NCBI RefSeq assembly: GCF_000428845.1
Contig: NZ_AUAS01000006.1
Span: forward strand, 248,001 to 312,000
Length of the DNA stretch: 64,000 nt
Direction: 5' to 3'
Source: Dyadobacter alkalitolerans DSM 23607
GTDB taxonomy: Bacteria > Bacteroidota > Bacteroidia > Cytophagales > Spirosomataceae
In this document: positions 53,641-63,630 of the stretch, one piece after another
How positions within the stretch are numbered: the stretch's first letter is position 1
How the letters are laid out: each line of letters starts with the position of its first letter
Notes under the pieces: model-generated
The model's input: the letters and a program-made list of their open reading frames with translations, nothing else
Told to the model about the DNA's origin: nothing
Databases searched by the model: none
Position numbers and translations under genes: made by a program

Positions 53641-56600
53641 ATGAGAATTTCTACTGGATGGACATTTCGTGGTGCATCGCGATGTGTTTCTTCTCTTTTA
53701 CTGGCTCTGATCGCAGTAGTAGGGGCTTACGCCCAGAATGTGGTGAAGGGAACAGTCAAAGATGATCAAGGAGTGGCCTTGCCGGGCGTGAGCGTGGTGG
53801 TGAAAGGGACCACGGCCGGAACGGTCACTGACAATGAGGGCGTTTACTCCGTGGCAGCCGACAGGCAAGGCACATTGGTCTTCTCTTTCATCGGCTATCT
53901 GACGCAGGAAATACCGGTCGGCAGCAAATCAAATATCGACATCAAACTTGTTTCTGACACCAAGGCACTAACCGAGGTCGTGGTTGTAGGTTATGGTACT
54001 GCCAAAAAAGCAACGCTAACCGGTTCCGTAACAGCAGTGAAGGGAGCAGAGCTTGAAAAAGCGCCTGCTGCAAACTTATCCAACACACTGGGTGGTCGTC
54101 TGCCTGGTATTTCTGCCGTACAAGCAAGCGGTGAGCCCGGAAATGATGGTTCCGCCATCCGTATCCGCGGTACAAACTCGCTGGGTAACAGCAATGCATT
54201 GATCGTTGTGGACGGCGTTCCTAACCGGAGTGGTGGTTTGGACCGTATCAACCCTGCGGACATTGAAAGCATTTCGGTTTTGAAAGATGCTGCGGCTGCG
54301 ATTTACGGTTCGCGCGCAGGTAACGGTGTAATCCTGATCACGACGAAACGTGGAAAAACAGGCAAGCCACAGTTGTCCTATGACATGAACTTTGGTGCTT
54401 CACAGCCAACAAGAACACCTGAAATGTCAAATGCTTCGGAATACGCAACAATCCGTAACGAGTTGCAGATCTATGATAACCTGCCGGTAGGAGAGTGGGG
54501 AAATGCCTTAACAGGCTTTAACACAACGGGTTCTTACAAAAGACAGGACAACGGAAACGTCATCAACGCGGTTTTTAGCCCGGATGACATGAAGAAATTC
54601 AATGACGGAAGTGATCCCTTGCTTCATCCTAACACAGACTGGTATGGGTCGGTAATCCGCAAATGGGCACCGCAGCAACGCCACAATCTGCAATTGACAG
54701 GTGGCAGCGAGAACATTAGATACCTGGCTTCTTTGGGTTATATCAACCAGGAAGGTTACTACAAAAACACAGCGACCGCTTACAAGCAGTATGATATGCG
54801 TATCAATTTGGATACAAAAATCAATAAATACATTACTGCAAACTTGGGCCTTACATTGCGTGAAGAAGATCGTAATTACCCAAGTGGTGGAAACGATGCA
54901 GGCCCGATTTTCCGGATGCTGATGCGCGGTAAGCCAACTGAAATCGCGATCTGGCCTAACGGAAAAGCGGGTCCTGACATTGAAAACGGTCAAAACCCAG
55001 CAGTTATCACCACGAATACAACCGGTTACGAGCGCGAGAGAAGGGATTATATCCAAACAAACGGAGGTCTTGAAATTCAGATTCCTGGTGTTCCGGGGTT
55101 GAAAATCAATACAATGGCTGCATTGGATAAGCAAATCCGCCGTCAGAAAAACTTTGAAACGCCCTGGACATTGTATTTCTGGGACAAAAAAACCTTCGAA
55201 GCGGACGGTACATCGCCACTATTGACAGGAACAGTTCGTTCGACGTTCAAAGATCCGCGTTTAACGGAAGCTTCTTTCCAGGAATTGTCCATTCAGCTAA
55301 CAGGACAAATTTCGTACGAGAAATCGATCGGTTCCCACAACTTCAATGTAATGGCCGGTGTGCAGCGTGAAAAAGTGGATGGGGATGGTTTCTTTGCATT
55401 CCGTCGTTACTACATTTCACCGGTTGTAGATCAGCTTTTTGCGGGGGGAACGCCTGAGCAGAACATTGGAAACTCGGGTTCTGTTACTGTGAATGGTGTA
55501 ACAAACAACAACACGGATCTGTTTAGCCGGGCTCGTTTGAGTTATTTCGGTAGGGCAGGTTACAACTTCAAAGAAAAATATCTGGCCGAATTCCTTTGGC
55601 GTGTGGATGGATCTTATGTGTTTCCAAAAGAAGGCCGTTTCGGTTTCTTCCCGGGAGTTTCGGCGGGGTGGCGTATTTCGGAAGAGGCGTTCTGGAAAAA
55701 CAGCGTGTCGCGCTTTGTTGATAACGTGAAGCTTCGCGGTTCATGGGGACAAATGGGTGCTGAACCTTATTTCCTTGGAACAGAAACACTTGCGGAATAT
55801 CAATATCTGTCCACGATGGGCTTTGGAAGCTATATTATCAACGATCAGGTGGCTAAAACTTTGCTGGAAGCACGTGTGGCCAATAAAAACTTCACTTGGG
55901 AAGTTGCGAACAACTCCAACTTCGGTATTGAAGGAACATTGCTGAACGACAAACTCGCATTTGAATTTGATTATTTCGTAAACAACCGTTCTAACATCCT
56001 GATCCCAAAAGCGGGTTCTACGCCTTCTTCTGCGGGTATCGACGGAAAACTGCCTCCTCAAAACCTGGGTAAACTGCAAAACAAAGGATGGGAGTTCAAG
56101 CTGAGCTATGATGGCAATGCGGGAGACGATTTTAGATACTCAGTAAGTGTTAATGGTGGTTATGCCAAAAACAAGATCAAATACTGGGATGAAACACCGG
56201 GCGCCCCTTCGTACCAGCGCTCAACCGGAATGCCTTACAACTCATTCCTGGTGTATCAGTTCGACGGAGCATTCAAAGATCAGGGTGAAATTGATGCCAA
56301 CAAACTGGATTACACGCCAATTACGGGCAACCTGAGACCTGGCGACATGAAGTTCAAAGACGTGAACGGTGATGGAAAAATCAGCGCTGATGACCGTTTG
56401 AGAACCGAAAAAGTACAGCGTCCATATTTCACAGGTGGTGCTTCTATCAACCTTGGTTACAAAGCATTTGATCTTTCGGTATTGTTCCAGGGAACATTAG
56501 GCGGTCTGCAAATCGTGGGTCTGACTGAATCCGGTGACATTGGTAACTATCTGAAATACGACTTTGACCACCGCTGGACCATTGACAACCCGACCAATGA

Positions 56601-56901
56601 ATATCCACGCTTGACTAACCGTAATAATAGATATTACACCAATACGGGACAGGCTGGGATTAACAACTACTTCCTGAAAAGCAATAATTACCTGCGTGTG
56701 AAGAACGTTGAGATCGGATACAACCTGCCATCAGAATTGGGAGGCAAAATCGGTCTGAGCAAATTCCGCATTTACGTAAACGGATTGAACCTGTTCACTT
56801 TTGACAAGATCAAGGTTTGGGATCCTGAATCCACTACCAACAGCGGCCAATACTATCCACAGGCAAGAATTATCAACGCCGGTCTACGTGTAGCATTTTA
56901 A
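53641..56901 (+). CDS. SusC/RagA TonB-dependent transporter without STN domain
   Basis: ATG 53641 is chosen over the upstream frame opening at 53566 because it gives a proper signal peptide (RCVSSLLLALIAVVGAYAQ); length is 1086 residues. A carboxypeptidase-D-like domain (about 38-120, VKGTVKDDQGVALPGVSVVV) leads to the SusC box VVVGYGTAKKATLTGSVTA (about 113), the plug and the barrel. There is no STN domain and no sigma/FecR gene next to it, so control differs from the other two complete systems here. The SusD gene starts 11 bp downstream, followed by an FG-GAP/UnbV protein and a haloperoxidase-like protein, a combination not explained by standard glycan hydrolysis. Confidence 0.95.
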   Translation: MRISTGWTFRGASRCVSSLLLALIAVVGAYAQNVVKGTVKDDQGVALPGVSVVVKGTTAGTVTDNEGVYSVAADRQGTLVFSFIGYLTQEIPVGSKSNIDIKLVSDTKALTEVVVVGYGTAKKATLTGSVTAVKGAELEKAPAANLSNTLGGRLPGISAVQASGEPGNDGSAIRIRGTNSLGNSNALIVVDGVPNRSGGLDRINPADIESISVLKDAAAAIYGSRAGNGVILITTKRGKTGKPQLSYDMNFGASQPTRTPEMSNASEYATIRNELQIYDNLPVGEWGNALTGFNTTGSYKRQDNGNVINAVFSPDDMKKFNDGSDPLLHPNTDWYGSVIRKWAPQQRHNLQLTGGSENIRYLASLGYINQEGYYKNTATAYKQYDMRINLDTKINKYITANLGLTLREEDRNYPSGGNDAGPIFRMLMRGKPTEIAIWPNGKAGPDIENGQNPAVITTNTTGYERERRDYIQTNGGLEIQIPGVPGLKINTMAALDKQIRRQKNFETPWTLYFWDKKTFEADGTSPLLTGTVRSTFKDPRLTEASFQELSIQLTGQISYEKSIGSHNFNVMAGVQREKVDGDGFFAFRRYYISPVVDQLFAGGTPEQNIGNSGSVTVNGVTNNNTDLFSRARLSYFGRAGYNFKEKYLAEFLWRVDGSYVFPKEGRFGFFPGVSAGWRISEEAFWKNSVSRFVDNVKLRGSWGQMGAEPYFLGTETLAEYQYLSTMGFGSYIINDQVAKTLLEARVANKNFTWEVANNSNFGIEGTLLNDKLAFEFDYFVNNRSNILIPKAGSTPSSAGIDGKLPPQNLGKLQNKGWEFKLSYDGNAGDDFRYSVSVNGGYAKNKIKYWDETPGAPSYQRSTGMPYNSFLVYQFDGAFKDQGEIDANKLDYTPITGNLRPGDMKFKDVNGDGKISADDRLRTEKVQRPYFTGGASINLGYKAFDLSVLFQGTLGGLQIVGLTESGDIGNYLKYDFDHRWTIDNPTNEYPRLTNRNNRYYTNTGQAGINNYFLKSNNYLRVKNVEIGYNLPSELGGKIGLSKFRIYVNGLNLFTFDKIKVWDPESTTNSGQYYPQARIINAGLRVAF

Positions 56902-56912
56902 AGACAACTAAT

Positions 56913-58793
56913 ATGAAATTGAAATATAAAAGTATATTCTTAATTGCGCTGCTGGCCTCGGCTGGGTTATGGTCCTGCGACACCGACTTCCTGGATGTAA
57001 CGCCGCCAACCGAGATTCCAAGTGAAGAAGCATGGAAAGAAGGACCGCTGGCGGAAGGTTTTGTGACGGGAATTTATGCAGGGCTTCAACAAGGCGGCTT
57101 CAGTGAGCAAATGCTCGCTTCGCTGACGGATGAAGCTGTGTTTACTCACACAGGCCGTAACATTAACACGGTGAACGAAGGAAGTTTGAGCCCTTCTAAC
57201 CTGGGCTGGGTGGATGCAACTTACGGCTGGGGACAGATGTACACCTACATCCGCGCTTCCAACCTCGCTATCCAGCAACTGGCAACAGCGAGCTTTACGG
57301 ATGAAACGCTTAAAGCACGTCTGAAAGGCGAATCGTACTTTCTGAGAGCTTATTATTATCACCAATTGGTTCGCTACTATGGTGCTGTGCCCATTATCAA
57401 GAAAGTGTATGCCCTGAACGAAGACTACACTGTTCCCCGGAACACCTGGGATGAATGTGTCCAGCTGATCGTGAGTGACCTGGATAGCGCCGCTTTGCTG
57501 CTGGACGGCAAGACATTGGTAAAAGGTCGTGCTACCAAACTGGCGGCACAAGCGCTGAAATCGAGAGTATTGCTTTATGCAGCAAGTGACCTGCACGATG
57601 TGCCAACCATGAAAGCGAAGTCAACGGTGCTGGCTGCTTATCCAAATCCGGAGTTTCTGGGATACGTTTCGGGCGACCGCAAGGCACGCTGGACAGCTGC
57701 CCAGGCTGCTGCGAAAGTGGTGCTGGATGGTAACAATGGTGCTTATAAACTCAATCTGACCGCTCCGGCTACTGCTAACGAAGGAAGATTGAACTACATA
57801 TCCATCGCCATGGCAGGTGCAAGCGCGGATAAAACACTGGATCCTTCCGCGGCTAGTGAAATCCTTTTCGGACGCTATTTTACGCCAAGTTTGGGCGAAG
57901 GTGCGCGCCAGACAGGTTTGAACAATGGGCCGAACGGTTACCACAACTGGGCTGGAAACACGCCGATAGGAACATTGGTGGACGATTACGAATTGATGGA
58001 CGGAACGCCATTTAAATGGACAAACCCTGCCAATGCTGCCGCTCCCTACAAAAATCGTGACCCACGTTTCTATGCCACTGTAATGTATGATGGCGCAGAC
58101 TGGAAACCACGTCCATCGGATGCGAAAGACCCTGCTAACCAGATCCAGACCGGAGCATATGACCTTCTGGACGACAAAGGAGCATTGGTCAACCGCAAAG
58201 GATTGGATACACGCAGCAGCTCTATCGAAGACTGGAACGGAAGCCGCACAGGTTACTACATGCGTAAATTCATTGATCCAAACCCTGCATTGTACGACAA
58301 CACCGACCGTCAGAACATTCCATGGCCGTTCCTGCGCTCAACCGAAGTTGTTTTCAACTACATTGAGGCAAGCATTGAACTGGGTCAGGATGCAGAAGCA
58401 TTGGCTTGGCTTAACAAGATCCGTTTCCGTGCCGGTATGCCAGCATTAAAAGTGACTGGCGCGGCTTTGAAAGAAGCCTATCGCCACGAAAGAAGGATCG
58501 AAATGGCTTATGAAGAGCAGCGTTACCATGACGCCCGCCGCTGGATGATCGCCAAGGAAACATTGGGCCGCCCATTGGAATACATCAACGTCTTAGGCAA
58601 ATTCAAGGCTGGAAAGTCAATGAAAGAGCCATATCATTATGATACAGACGTTTATACTTACACCTACACGCCTGTTGTTGAGAAATCGCACGAAAACCGG
58701 ACTTGGGTTGATAAAATGTATTTCCGTCCGTTCAGCCGCGATGAGATCAACAGAAATTCCAAACTGGTCCAGAATCCCGGTTATGATAAATAG
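56913..58793 (+). CDS. SusD/RagB-family lipoprotein
   Basis: The protein has 626 residues, with lipoprotein Cys22 (LASAGLWSCDTDFLDVTPP). SusD landmarks: AEGFVTGIYAGLQQGGFSEQ (about 48-67), KGESYFLRAYYYHQLVRYYG with AVPII (about 137-162), TEVVFNYIEASIELGQDAEA (about 473-492) and HERRIEMAYEEQRYHDARRW (about 529-548). It is the partner of the SusC gene 11 bp upstream. It is about 100 residues longer than typical, like the SusD at 2248. A hairpin separates it from the next gene. Confidence 0.95.
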   Translation: MKLKYKSIFLIALLASAGLWSCDTDFLDVTPPTEIPSEEAWKEGPLAEGFVTGIYAGLQQGGFSEQMLASLTDEAVFTHTGRNINTVNEGSLSPSNLGWVDATYGWGQMYTYIRASNLAIQQLATASFTDETLKARLKGESYFLRAYYYHQLVRYYGAVPIIKKVYALNEDYTVPRNTWDECVQLIVSDLDSAALLLDGKTLVKGRATKLAAQALKSRVLLYAASDLHDVPTMKAKSTVLAAYPNPEFLGYVSGDRKARWTAAQAAAKVVLDGNNGAYKLNLTAPATANEGRLNYISIAMAGASADKTLDPSAASEILFGRYFTPSLGEGARQTGLNNGPNGYHNWAGNTPIGTLVDDYELMDGTPFKWTNPANAAAPYKNRDPRFYATVMYDGADWKPRPSDAKDPANQIQTGAYDLLDDKGALVNRKGLDTRSSSIEDWNGSRTGYYMRKFIDPNPALYDNTDRQNIPWPFLRSTEVVFNYIEASIELGQDAEALAWLNKIRFRAGMPALKVTGAALKEAYRHERRIEMAYEEQRYHDARRWMIAKETLGRPLEYINVLGKFKAGKSMKEPYHYDTDVYTYTYTPVVEKSHENRTWVDKMYFRPFSRDEINRNSKLVQNPGYDK

Positions 58794-58812
58794 TTAGTCC
58801 TCGCTTTATTAG

Positions 58813-58860
58813 TAAATTTGTGGAACTATGTCTTCGTTATGAAGGCATAGTTTCTTTTTT
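58813..58860 (+). terminator. Hairpin with T-run after SusD, preceded by a -7 box
   Basis: AACTATG-T-CTTC (58824-58835) pairs with GAAG-G-CATAGTT (58841-58852) and is followed by CTTTTTT. Just before it, TAAATTTG (58813-58820) is an exact -7 promoter box, so the hairpin may be a terminator or part of a leader. Confidence 0.55.
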
Positions 58861-58889
58861 CTATACAGTTCAACCTTCGTGGCCCTATT

Positions 58890-61800
58890 ATGAAGCGAAT
58901 AAAATCCTGGATCCCAGGAATTATCGTGCTGGCAATCAGTCTTGGTTTTGTAGGATGCGACAAATCTGCCGATTCCGAACATTCCAAAGACGGAAAAAGC
59001 CAGACGCCTTTGTTCACACTCTTACCCGCCGAAAAAACTAGAATCGACTTTTCAAATACATTAACAGAAGGCCTGAATACCAATGTGTTGATGTACGAAT
59101 ACTTTTATAACGGCGGCGGTGTGGCGGCAGGCGACCTCAATGGTGACGGGCTCGATGACATTTATTTCACCGGAAACATGGTGCCTAACAAGCTGTATCT
59201 CAACAAAGGCCAGATGGTTTTTGAGGACATTACAGCAACTGCCGGCGTTGGCGGACGGGATAGGCCCTGGAAAACGGGCGTTACGATGGCCGACGTAAAC
59301 GGCGATGGTAAGCTGGATATTTATGTTTGTTATTCAGGAAATGTTTCGCCGGAAAGCCTTAAAGGACAGCTTTTTATAAATAAAGGAAATAACACAAACG
59401 GCATTCCGCAGTTTGAAGAATCGGCTGAGAAATACGGTCTGGGTGCGCCTAGTAACAGCACACAAGCTGCATTTTTTGATTTTGATAAAGATGGTGATAT
59501 GGATCTGTTTTTATTAAATCACAATCCCAAATCACTCCCGATCCTGGATGAAGCCAGCACAGCCGATTTACTAAAAAAGGACGATCCGATCACAGGCGTG
59601 CGGTTTTTCAGAAATGATCCCAAAGCCGATGGCACTCCTTATTTTATGGACATTACCCAAAAAGCAGGCATCCAAAGTTCGCCGCTGACTTACGGTTTGG
59701 GCATAGGCATTGCCGATGTTAACCAGGACGGCTGGCAGGATATGTATGTTTCAAATGACTATTCTGTTCCCGACTTTTTATATATCAACAACAAAAACGG
59801 CACATTCACCGACGCGCTTAAAACATCGATCGGCCACACGTCCCATTCTTCCATGGGTAACGACATTGCAGATTTTAATAATGATGGGTTGCCCGACATT
59901 TTTACGCTCGATATGTTGCCTGAGGACAACCGCAGACAAAAATTACTAGCCGGTCTGGATAACTATGAGCTTTTTGATTTCAATGTTAAAATGGGTTTTA
60001 ACCATCAGTATATGCGGAATATGCTGCAACTGAATCAAGGGCAGGGTGGAAAAAGTAAATTGCCCGTTTTCTCGGAAGTAGGGCAATTGTCCGGGGTTTC
60101 CAACACCGATTGGAGCTGGGCTTCGCTGTTTGCAGATTATGATAATGATGGCTGGAAGGACATTTTTATCACCAATGGTAACCTTCGTGATTTCACGAAT
60201 ATGGACTTTGTAAAGTTCATGGGCGATCATTTGAAGCGCATAGAGGGGCAGGTAAAGCGCGAAGACGTGCTCAATATGGTGTATCAAATGCCGTCCTCCA
60301 ACATGAAAAATTATCTTTTTCAAAACAAAAAAGACCTGACATTTACCAATGTAGCCGACAACTGGGGATTAGGAGAGATCTCCAACAGCGGTGGCGCAGC
60401 TTATGCAGATCTGGACAATGACGGCGACCTGGACCTGATCGTCAATAACATTAACAAGCCCGCATTCATCTATCAGAATGATGGTGATAAGCTTTTGAAA
60501 AACAATTATTTGAAGATCAAACTGGAAGGTGAGAAGGCTAATAAGCTAGGCGTAGGAGCGAAAGTGACCATTTACAACAAAGGGCAAAAGCAATATCTGG
60601 AACAAATGCCTACGCGCGGTTACCAGTCGAGCGTTTCGCCGGTTTTGCATTTTGGTTTGGGCAAAGAAAGCATTGATTCCCTGCAAATTGTATGGCTCAG
60701 CGGCAAGCGCGAAAGTGTGCTTAAACCAAAGGTGAATGCGCTTTTAACATTAACTGAAACAAATGCAAAAGTGGCCAAACCCAATGCGGAATCTGCCAGC
60801 CCGCTCTACAATGTTGTTCAGTCACCGATCGCATATAGTGGAAAGGCCAGTAATACAAATGATTTTAAACGACAGCCGTTGCTGATTAACCCGATTTCTT
60901 TTTCGGGCCCTTGCTTAGTCAAGGGTGACGTGAATGGTGATGGTTTGGACGATGTTTACGCAGGAGGAGGTTCGGGAGAAGCTGGAAAGCTCTATTTGCA
61001 GCAAAAGGGTGGTTCTTTTACCAGTAAGCCAGTTCCGGTCTTTGAAGCAGACAAGCAAAGTGACGACACGGATGCGGCGTTCCTTGATGCGAATGGTGAT
61101 GGTTTTCAGGATCTGTTCGTTTGTAGCGGAGGTTATGCCACATTCATGCCCGAAGATCCGTTGCTGCAAAGCCGTTTATATTTAAATGATGGCAAAGGTA
61201 ATTTTACCAAAAGCGCAGGCGCATTGCCCAAAATGATCACCAGTACAAGCTGTGTGCGCGTTGCAGACATTAACGGTGACGGTAAACCCGATCTTTTTGT
61301 GGGCGGTCGCGTAATCCCCGGCCGTTATCCCGAAACGCCAAAAAGTTACGTGCTGATCAATGACGGCTCAGGGAAATTTTCCGAGCAGACAGCCAGGGTG
61401 TCTGCTGAACTGGCAAACATTGGCCTGGTAACCGATGCGGCGTGGACGGATTTGAATGCTGACAAAAAACCGGATCTGATCGTGGTGGGAGAATGGATGC
61501 CAATCACAGTCTATATCAATGTCAATGGGAAATTGGAAAACAAAACCACCACATATTTTGACAAACAATACAGCGGCTGGTGGAACAAAATATTGCTCAC
61601 TGACTTAAATGGCGATGGTAAGGAAGACCTGGTTATCGGAAATTTAGGTCTGAACAGCCAATGTAAAGCCAGTGACAAAGAGCCCGTTGAAATGATTTAC
61701 AAAGATTTTGACGACAACGGTTCCGTAGATCCGATCATGAGTTTTTACATTCAGGGCAAAAGCTATCCTTATGTGACGCGTGATGAAATGCTGGATCAAA

Positions 61801-62276
61801 TGAGTATTATGCGGACGCGTTTTCAGGATTACAAAGGCTATGCCGATGCCACAACGAAGGAAATATTTACAGCGGACGAACTTGCGGGAGCGAAGGAATT
61901 GAAAGCCAATTACCTGAAAACCGCTTATTTTGAACAAGGTGCGAACGGCAAGTTCACCGAAAAGCAGCTTCCCTTCCAATCCCAGATTTCCCCCGTGTAC
62001 ACCATTACGGCTGTTGATTTCGACAAAGACGGAAATAAGGATTTGCTTCTTTGCGGCAATGTGAGCAAGGCTAGATTGCGGTTTGGTAAGTATGACGCGA
62101 ATTTTGGTGTTTTGTTAAAAGGAAATGGCAAAGGCCAGTTTGCTTACATTAAACAAGATAAGTCTGGGTTCAATTTAAAAGGAGATGTAAGAAGCGTGCT
62201 GCCGATTGGTGACAAGCTGTTGTTTGGAATAAATCAACAAGAAATTAAAGCATATCAAATTGGTAAAGCTAATTAA
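58890..62276 (+). CDS. FG-GAP/VCBS repeat lipoprotein with ASPIC/UnbV domain (CRTAC1-like)
   Basis: The protein has 1128 residues; lipoprotein Cys23 (LAISLGFVGC). It carries about 14 calcium-binding DxDxDG-type blades of the FG-GAP/VCBS kind, for example GDLNGDGLDDIYFTGN (about 80), ADVNGDGKLDIYVCY (about 133), ADYDNDGWKDIFITNG (about 413), GDVNGDGLDDVYAGGG (about 680) and TDLNGDGKEDLVIGNLG (about 905). An ASPIC/UnbV domain lies between the two sets (about 550-625, GVGAKVTIYNKGQKQYLEQM). It would fold as two beta-propellers. Such proteins are secreted, and their ligand or enzyme role is unknown. The C-terminus overlaps the next gene by 17 bp, so the two products are probably made in equal amounts. 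Confidence 0.9.
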   Translation: MKRIKSWIPGIIVLAISLGFVGCDKSADSEHSKDGKSQTPLFTLLPAEKTRIDFSNTLTEGLNTNVLMYEYFYNGGGVAAGDLNGDGLDDIYFTGNMVPNKLYLNKGQMVFEDITATAGVGGRDRPWKTGVTMADVNGDGKLDIYVCYSGNVSPESLKGQLFINKGNNTNGIPQFEESAEKYGLGAPSNSTQAAFFDFDKDGDMDLFLLNHNPKSLPILDEASTADLLKKDDPITGVRFFRNDPKADGTPYFMDITQKAGIQSSPLTYGLGIGIADVNQDGWQDMYVSNDYSVPDFLYINNKNGTFTDALKTSIGHTSHSSMGNDIADFNNDGLPDIFTLDMLPEDNRRQKLLAGLDNYELFDFNVKMGFNHQYMRNMLQLNQGQGGKSKLPVFSEVGQLSGVSNTDWSWASLFADYDNDGWKDIFITNGNLRDFTNMDFVKFMGDHLKRIEGQVKREDVLNMVYQMPSSNMKNYLFQNKKDLTFTNVADNWGLGEISNSGGAAYADLDNDGDLDLIVNNINKPAFIYQNDGDKLLKNNYLKIKLEGEKANKLGVGAKVTIYNKGQKQYLEQMPTRGYQSSVSPVLHFGLGKESIDSLQIVWLSGKRESVLKPKVNALLTLTETNAKVAKPNAESASPLYNVVQSPIAYSGKASNTNDFKRQPLLINPISFSGPCLVKGDVNGDGLDDVYAGGGSGEAGKLYLQQKGGSFTSKPVPVFEADKQSDDTDAAFLDANGDGFQDLFVCSGGYATFMPEDPLLQSRLYLNDGKGNFTKSAGALPKMITSTSCVRVADINGDGKPDLFVGGRVIPGRYPETPKSYVLINDGSGKFSEQTARVSAELANIGLVTDAAWTDLNADKKPDLIVVGEWMPITVYINVNGKLENKTTTYFDKQYSGWWNKILLTDLNGDGKEDLVIGNLGLNSQCKASDKEPVEMIYKDFDDNGSVDPIMSFYIQGKSYPYVTRDEMLDQMSIMRTRFQDYKGYADATTKEIFTADELAGAKELKANYLKTAYFEQGANGKFTEKQLPFQSQISPVYTITAVDFDKDGNKDLLLCGNVSKARLRFGKYDANFGVLLKGNGKGQFAYIKQDKSGFNLKGDVRSVLPIGDKLLFGINQQEIKAYQIGKAN

Positions 62277-63564
62277 GGGCTGGCTGATCATTGTCGTTAT
62301 CTGCTTTTTTGCTAGCTGCAAGAAGGATGCGCCGACCAACATTAGTCCGGATGAGATCGGGAATATGACCTTGCAAATGACGGACGTCATGATCCATGAT
62401 GTGACCAATCCGCCGCTTAGCGCCCGGTTTTTCGCTTATGCGTGCCTTGCAGGATACGAAGTCGTTTCACAAAATGACACGACTTACAAAAGCATGCACG
62501 GTGTTTTGAATGATTACCCGAAAATGGAAAAGCCTGCGGTAGCGGCGTTTTCTTACCAGCTCAGCGCCATCCTGGCCATGCTCGAAACAGCGAAAAAAAT
62601 GCAGCCTTCCGGTTCACTTTTGCAGACATATCAAGCCCGGCTGCTCGATTCATGCAGGAATGAAGGCGTTAGTGAGGAAATGATTGCCGGCTCAAAGGAC
62701 TATGCATTGGCGATCAGCAAGCAAATTTTAAAATATGCCAAAGCAGACAAGTACAATCTGATCAGCAATTTTCCCCGATACGAACCAAGCCAAACACCCG
62801 GAGCCTGGTATCCAACGCCTCCTGGATATTTTCCGCCTGTTGAGCCTTATTTTGAGACCGTAAGGCCATTTACGCTTGATTCTGCCGCCCAGTTCCGTCC
62901 TGAGCCGCCCGTTGCTTTTTCAGAGGATAAGAATTCTGCTTTTTTCAAGCTGATGAAGCTCAATTACGACGATAAAAAGGAGCCTGAGCACAGGGTTAAG
63001 GCGGCGTTTTGGGATTGTAACCCATTTGCTTTGGAGAATAAGGGGCATTTGCTGGTGGGGATGAAGAAAATATCACCCGGGGCGCATTGGATGGGGATTA
63101 CCAACATTGCCTGCAAACAGGCAAAGGCCGATTTTTCAAAAACAATGCTGGTAAACACTTCTGTCGCGATTGCGTTAATGGACGGTTTTATGACCTGTTG
63201 GGAAGAAAAATTCCGCAGCAACCGCATTCGTCCCGAAACAGCCATCAGAAAATACATCGACCCAACCTGGACACCATTTTTACAAACACCACCTTTCCCG
63301 GAATATCTCAGTGGCCATTCCGTCATCTCATCCGCCTCGGCCATTGTCCTGACCCATTATTTTGGCAACCAATTTGAATACACCGACACCGTCGAAGAAC
63401 GTTTCGGCCTGAAAGCCCGCAAATTCCCCTCATTCATAGCCGCTGCCGAAGAATCCGGCATGTCACGCTTCTACGGGGGAATCCACTTCATGGACGCCAT
63501 CGAAAACGGACAAAAGCAAGGCGTTCAGGTTGGCGAATGGGTTGTTAGTAAGCTTGGGGATTAG
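62260..63564 (+). CDS. Vanadium-dependent haloperoxidase / PAP2-like lipoprotein
   Basis: The only start before the signal peptide is TTG 62260, inside the end of the previous gene (17-bp overlap); it gives lipoprotein Cys20 (IIVVICFFASC) and 434 residues. Catalytic motifs: Lys317-x6-Arg324-Pro (KFRSNRIRP), SGH with His353 (PEYLSGHS) and Ser-Arg402/403 ... His409 ... Asp412 (SRFYGGIHFMD). Motif spacing is identical to that of the homologue at 51808-53157, so the two derive from one ancestor although their overall sequences have diverged. Translational coupling to the FG-GAP protein suggests joint function at the cell surface. Halide oxidation versus phosphatase activity is undecided. Confidence 0.88.
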   Translation: MVKLIKGWLIIVVICFFASCKKDAPTNISPDEIGNMTLQMTDVMIHDVTNPPLSARFFAYACLAGYEVVSQNDTTYKSMHGVLNDYPKMEKPAVAAFSYQLSAILAMLETAKKMQPSGSLLQTYQARLLDSCRNEGVSEEMIAGSKDYALAISKQILKYAKADKYNLISNFPRYEPSQTPGAWYPTPPGYFPPVEPYFETVRPFTLDSAAQFRPEPPVAFSEDKNSAFFKLMKLNYDDKKEPEHRVKAAFWDCNPFALENKGHLLVGMKKISPGAHWMGITNIACKQAKADFSKTMLVNTSVAIALMDGFMTCWEEKFRSNRIRPETAIRKYIDPTWTPFLQTPPFPEYLSGHSVISSASAIVLTHYFGNQFEYTDTVEERFGLKARKFPSFIAAAEESGMSRFYGGIHFMDAIENGQKQGVQVGEWVVSKLGD

Positions 63565-63589
63565 ATTTTTATTCAAAAAAAGAACTTCC

Positions 63590-63630
63590 AACCTCGTAAA
63601 TCCAACGTTCAACTTTGGATTTGCGAGGTT
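63590..63630 (-). terminator. Hairpin terminator of the patatin-like gene
   Basis: AACCTCG-T-AAATCCAA (63590-63605) pairs with TTGGATTT-G-CGAGGTT (63615-63630), 16 bp including one T/G pair. Read leftward it is followed by TTCTTTTTTTG. It overlaps the stop codon of the leftward gene and also separates it from the haloperoxidase-like gene. Confidence 0.75.
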
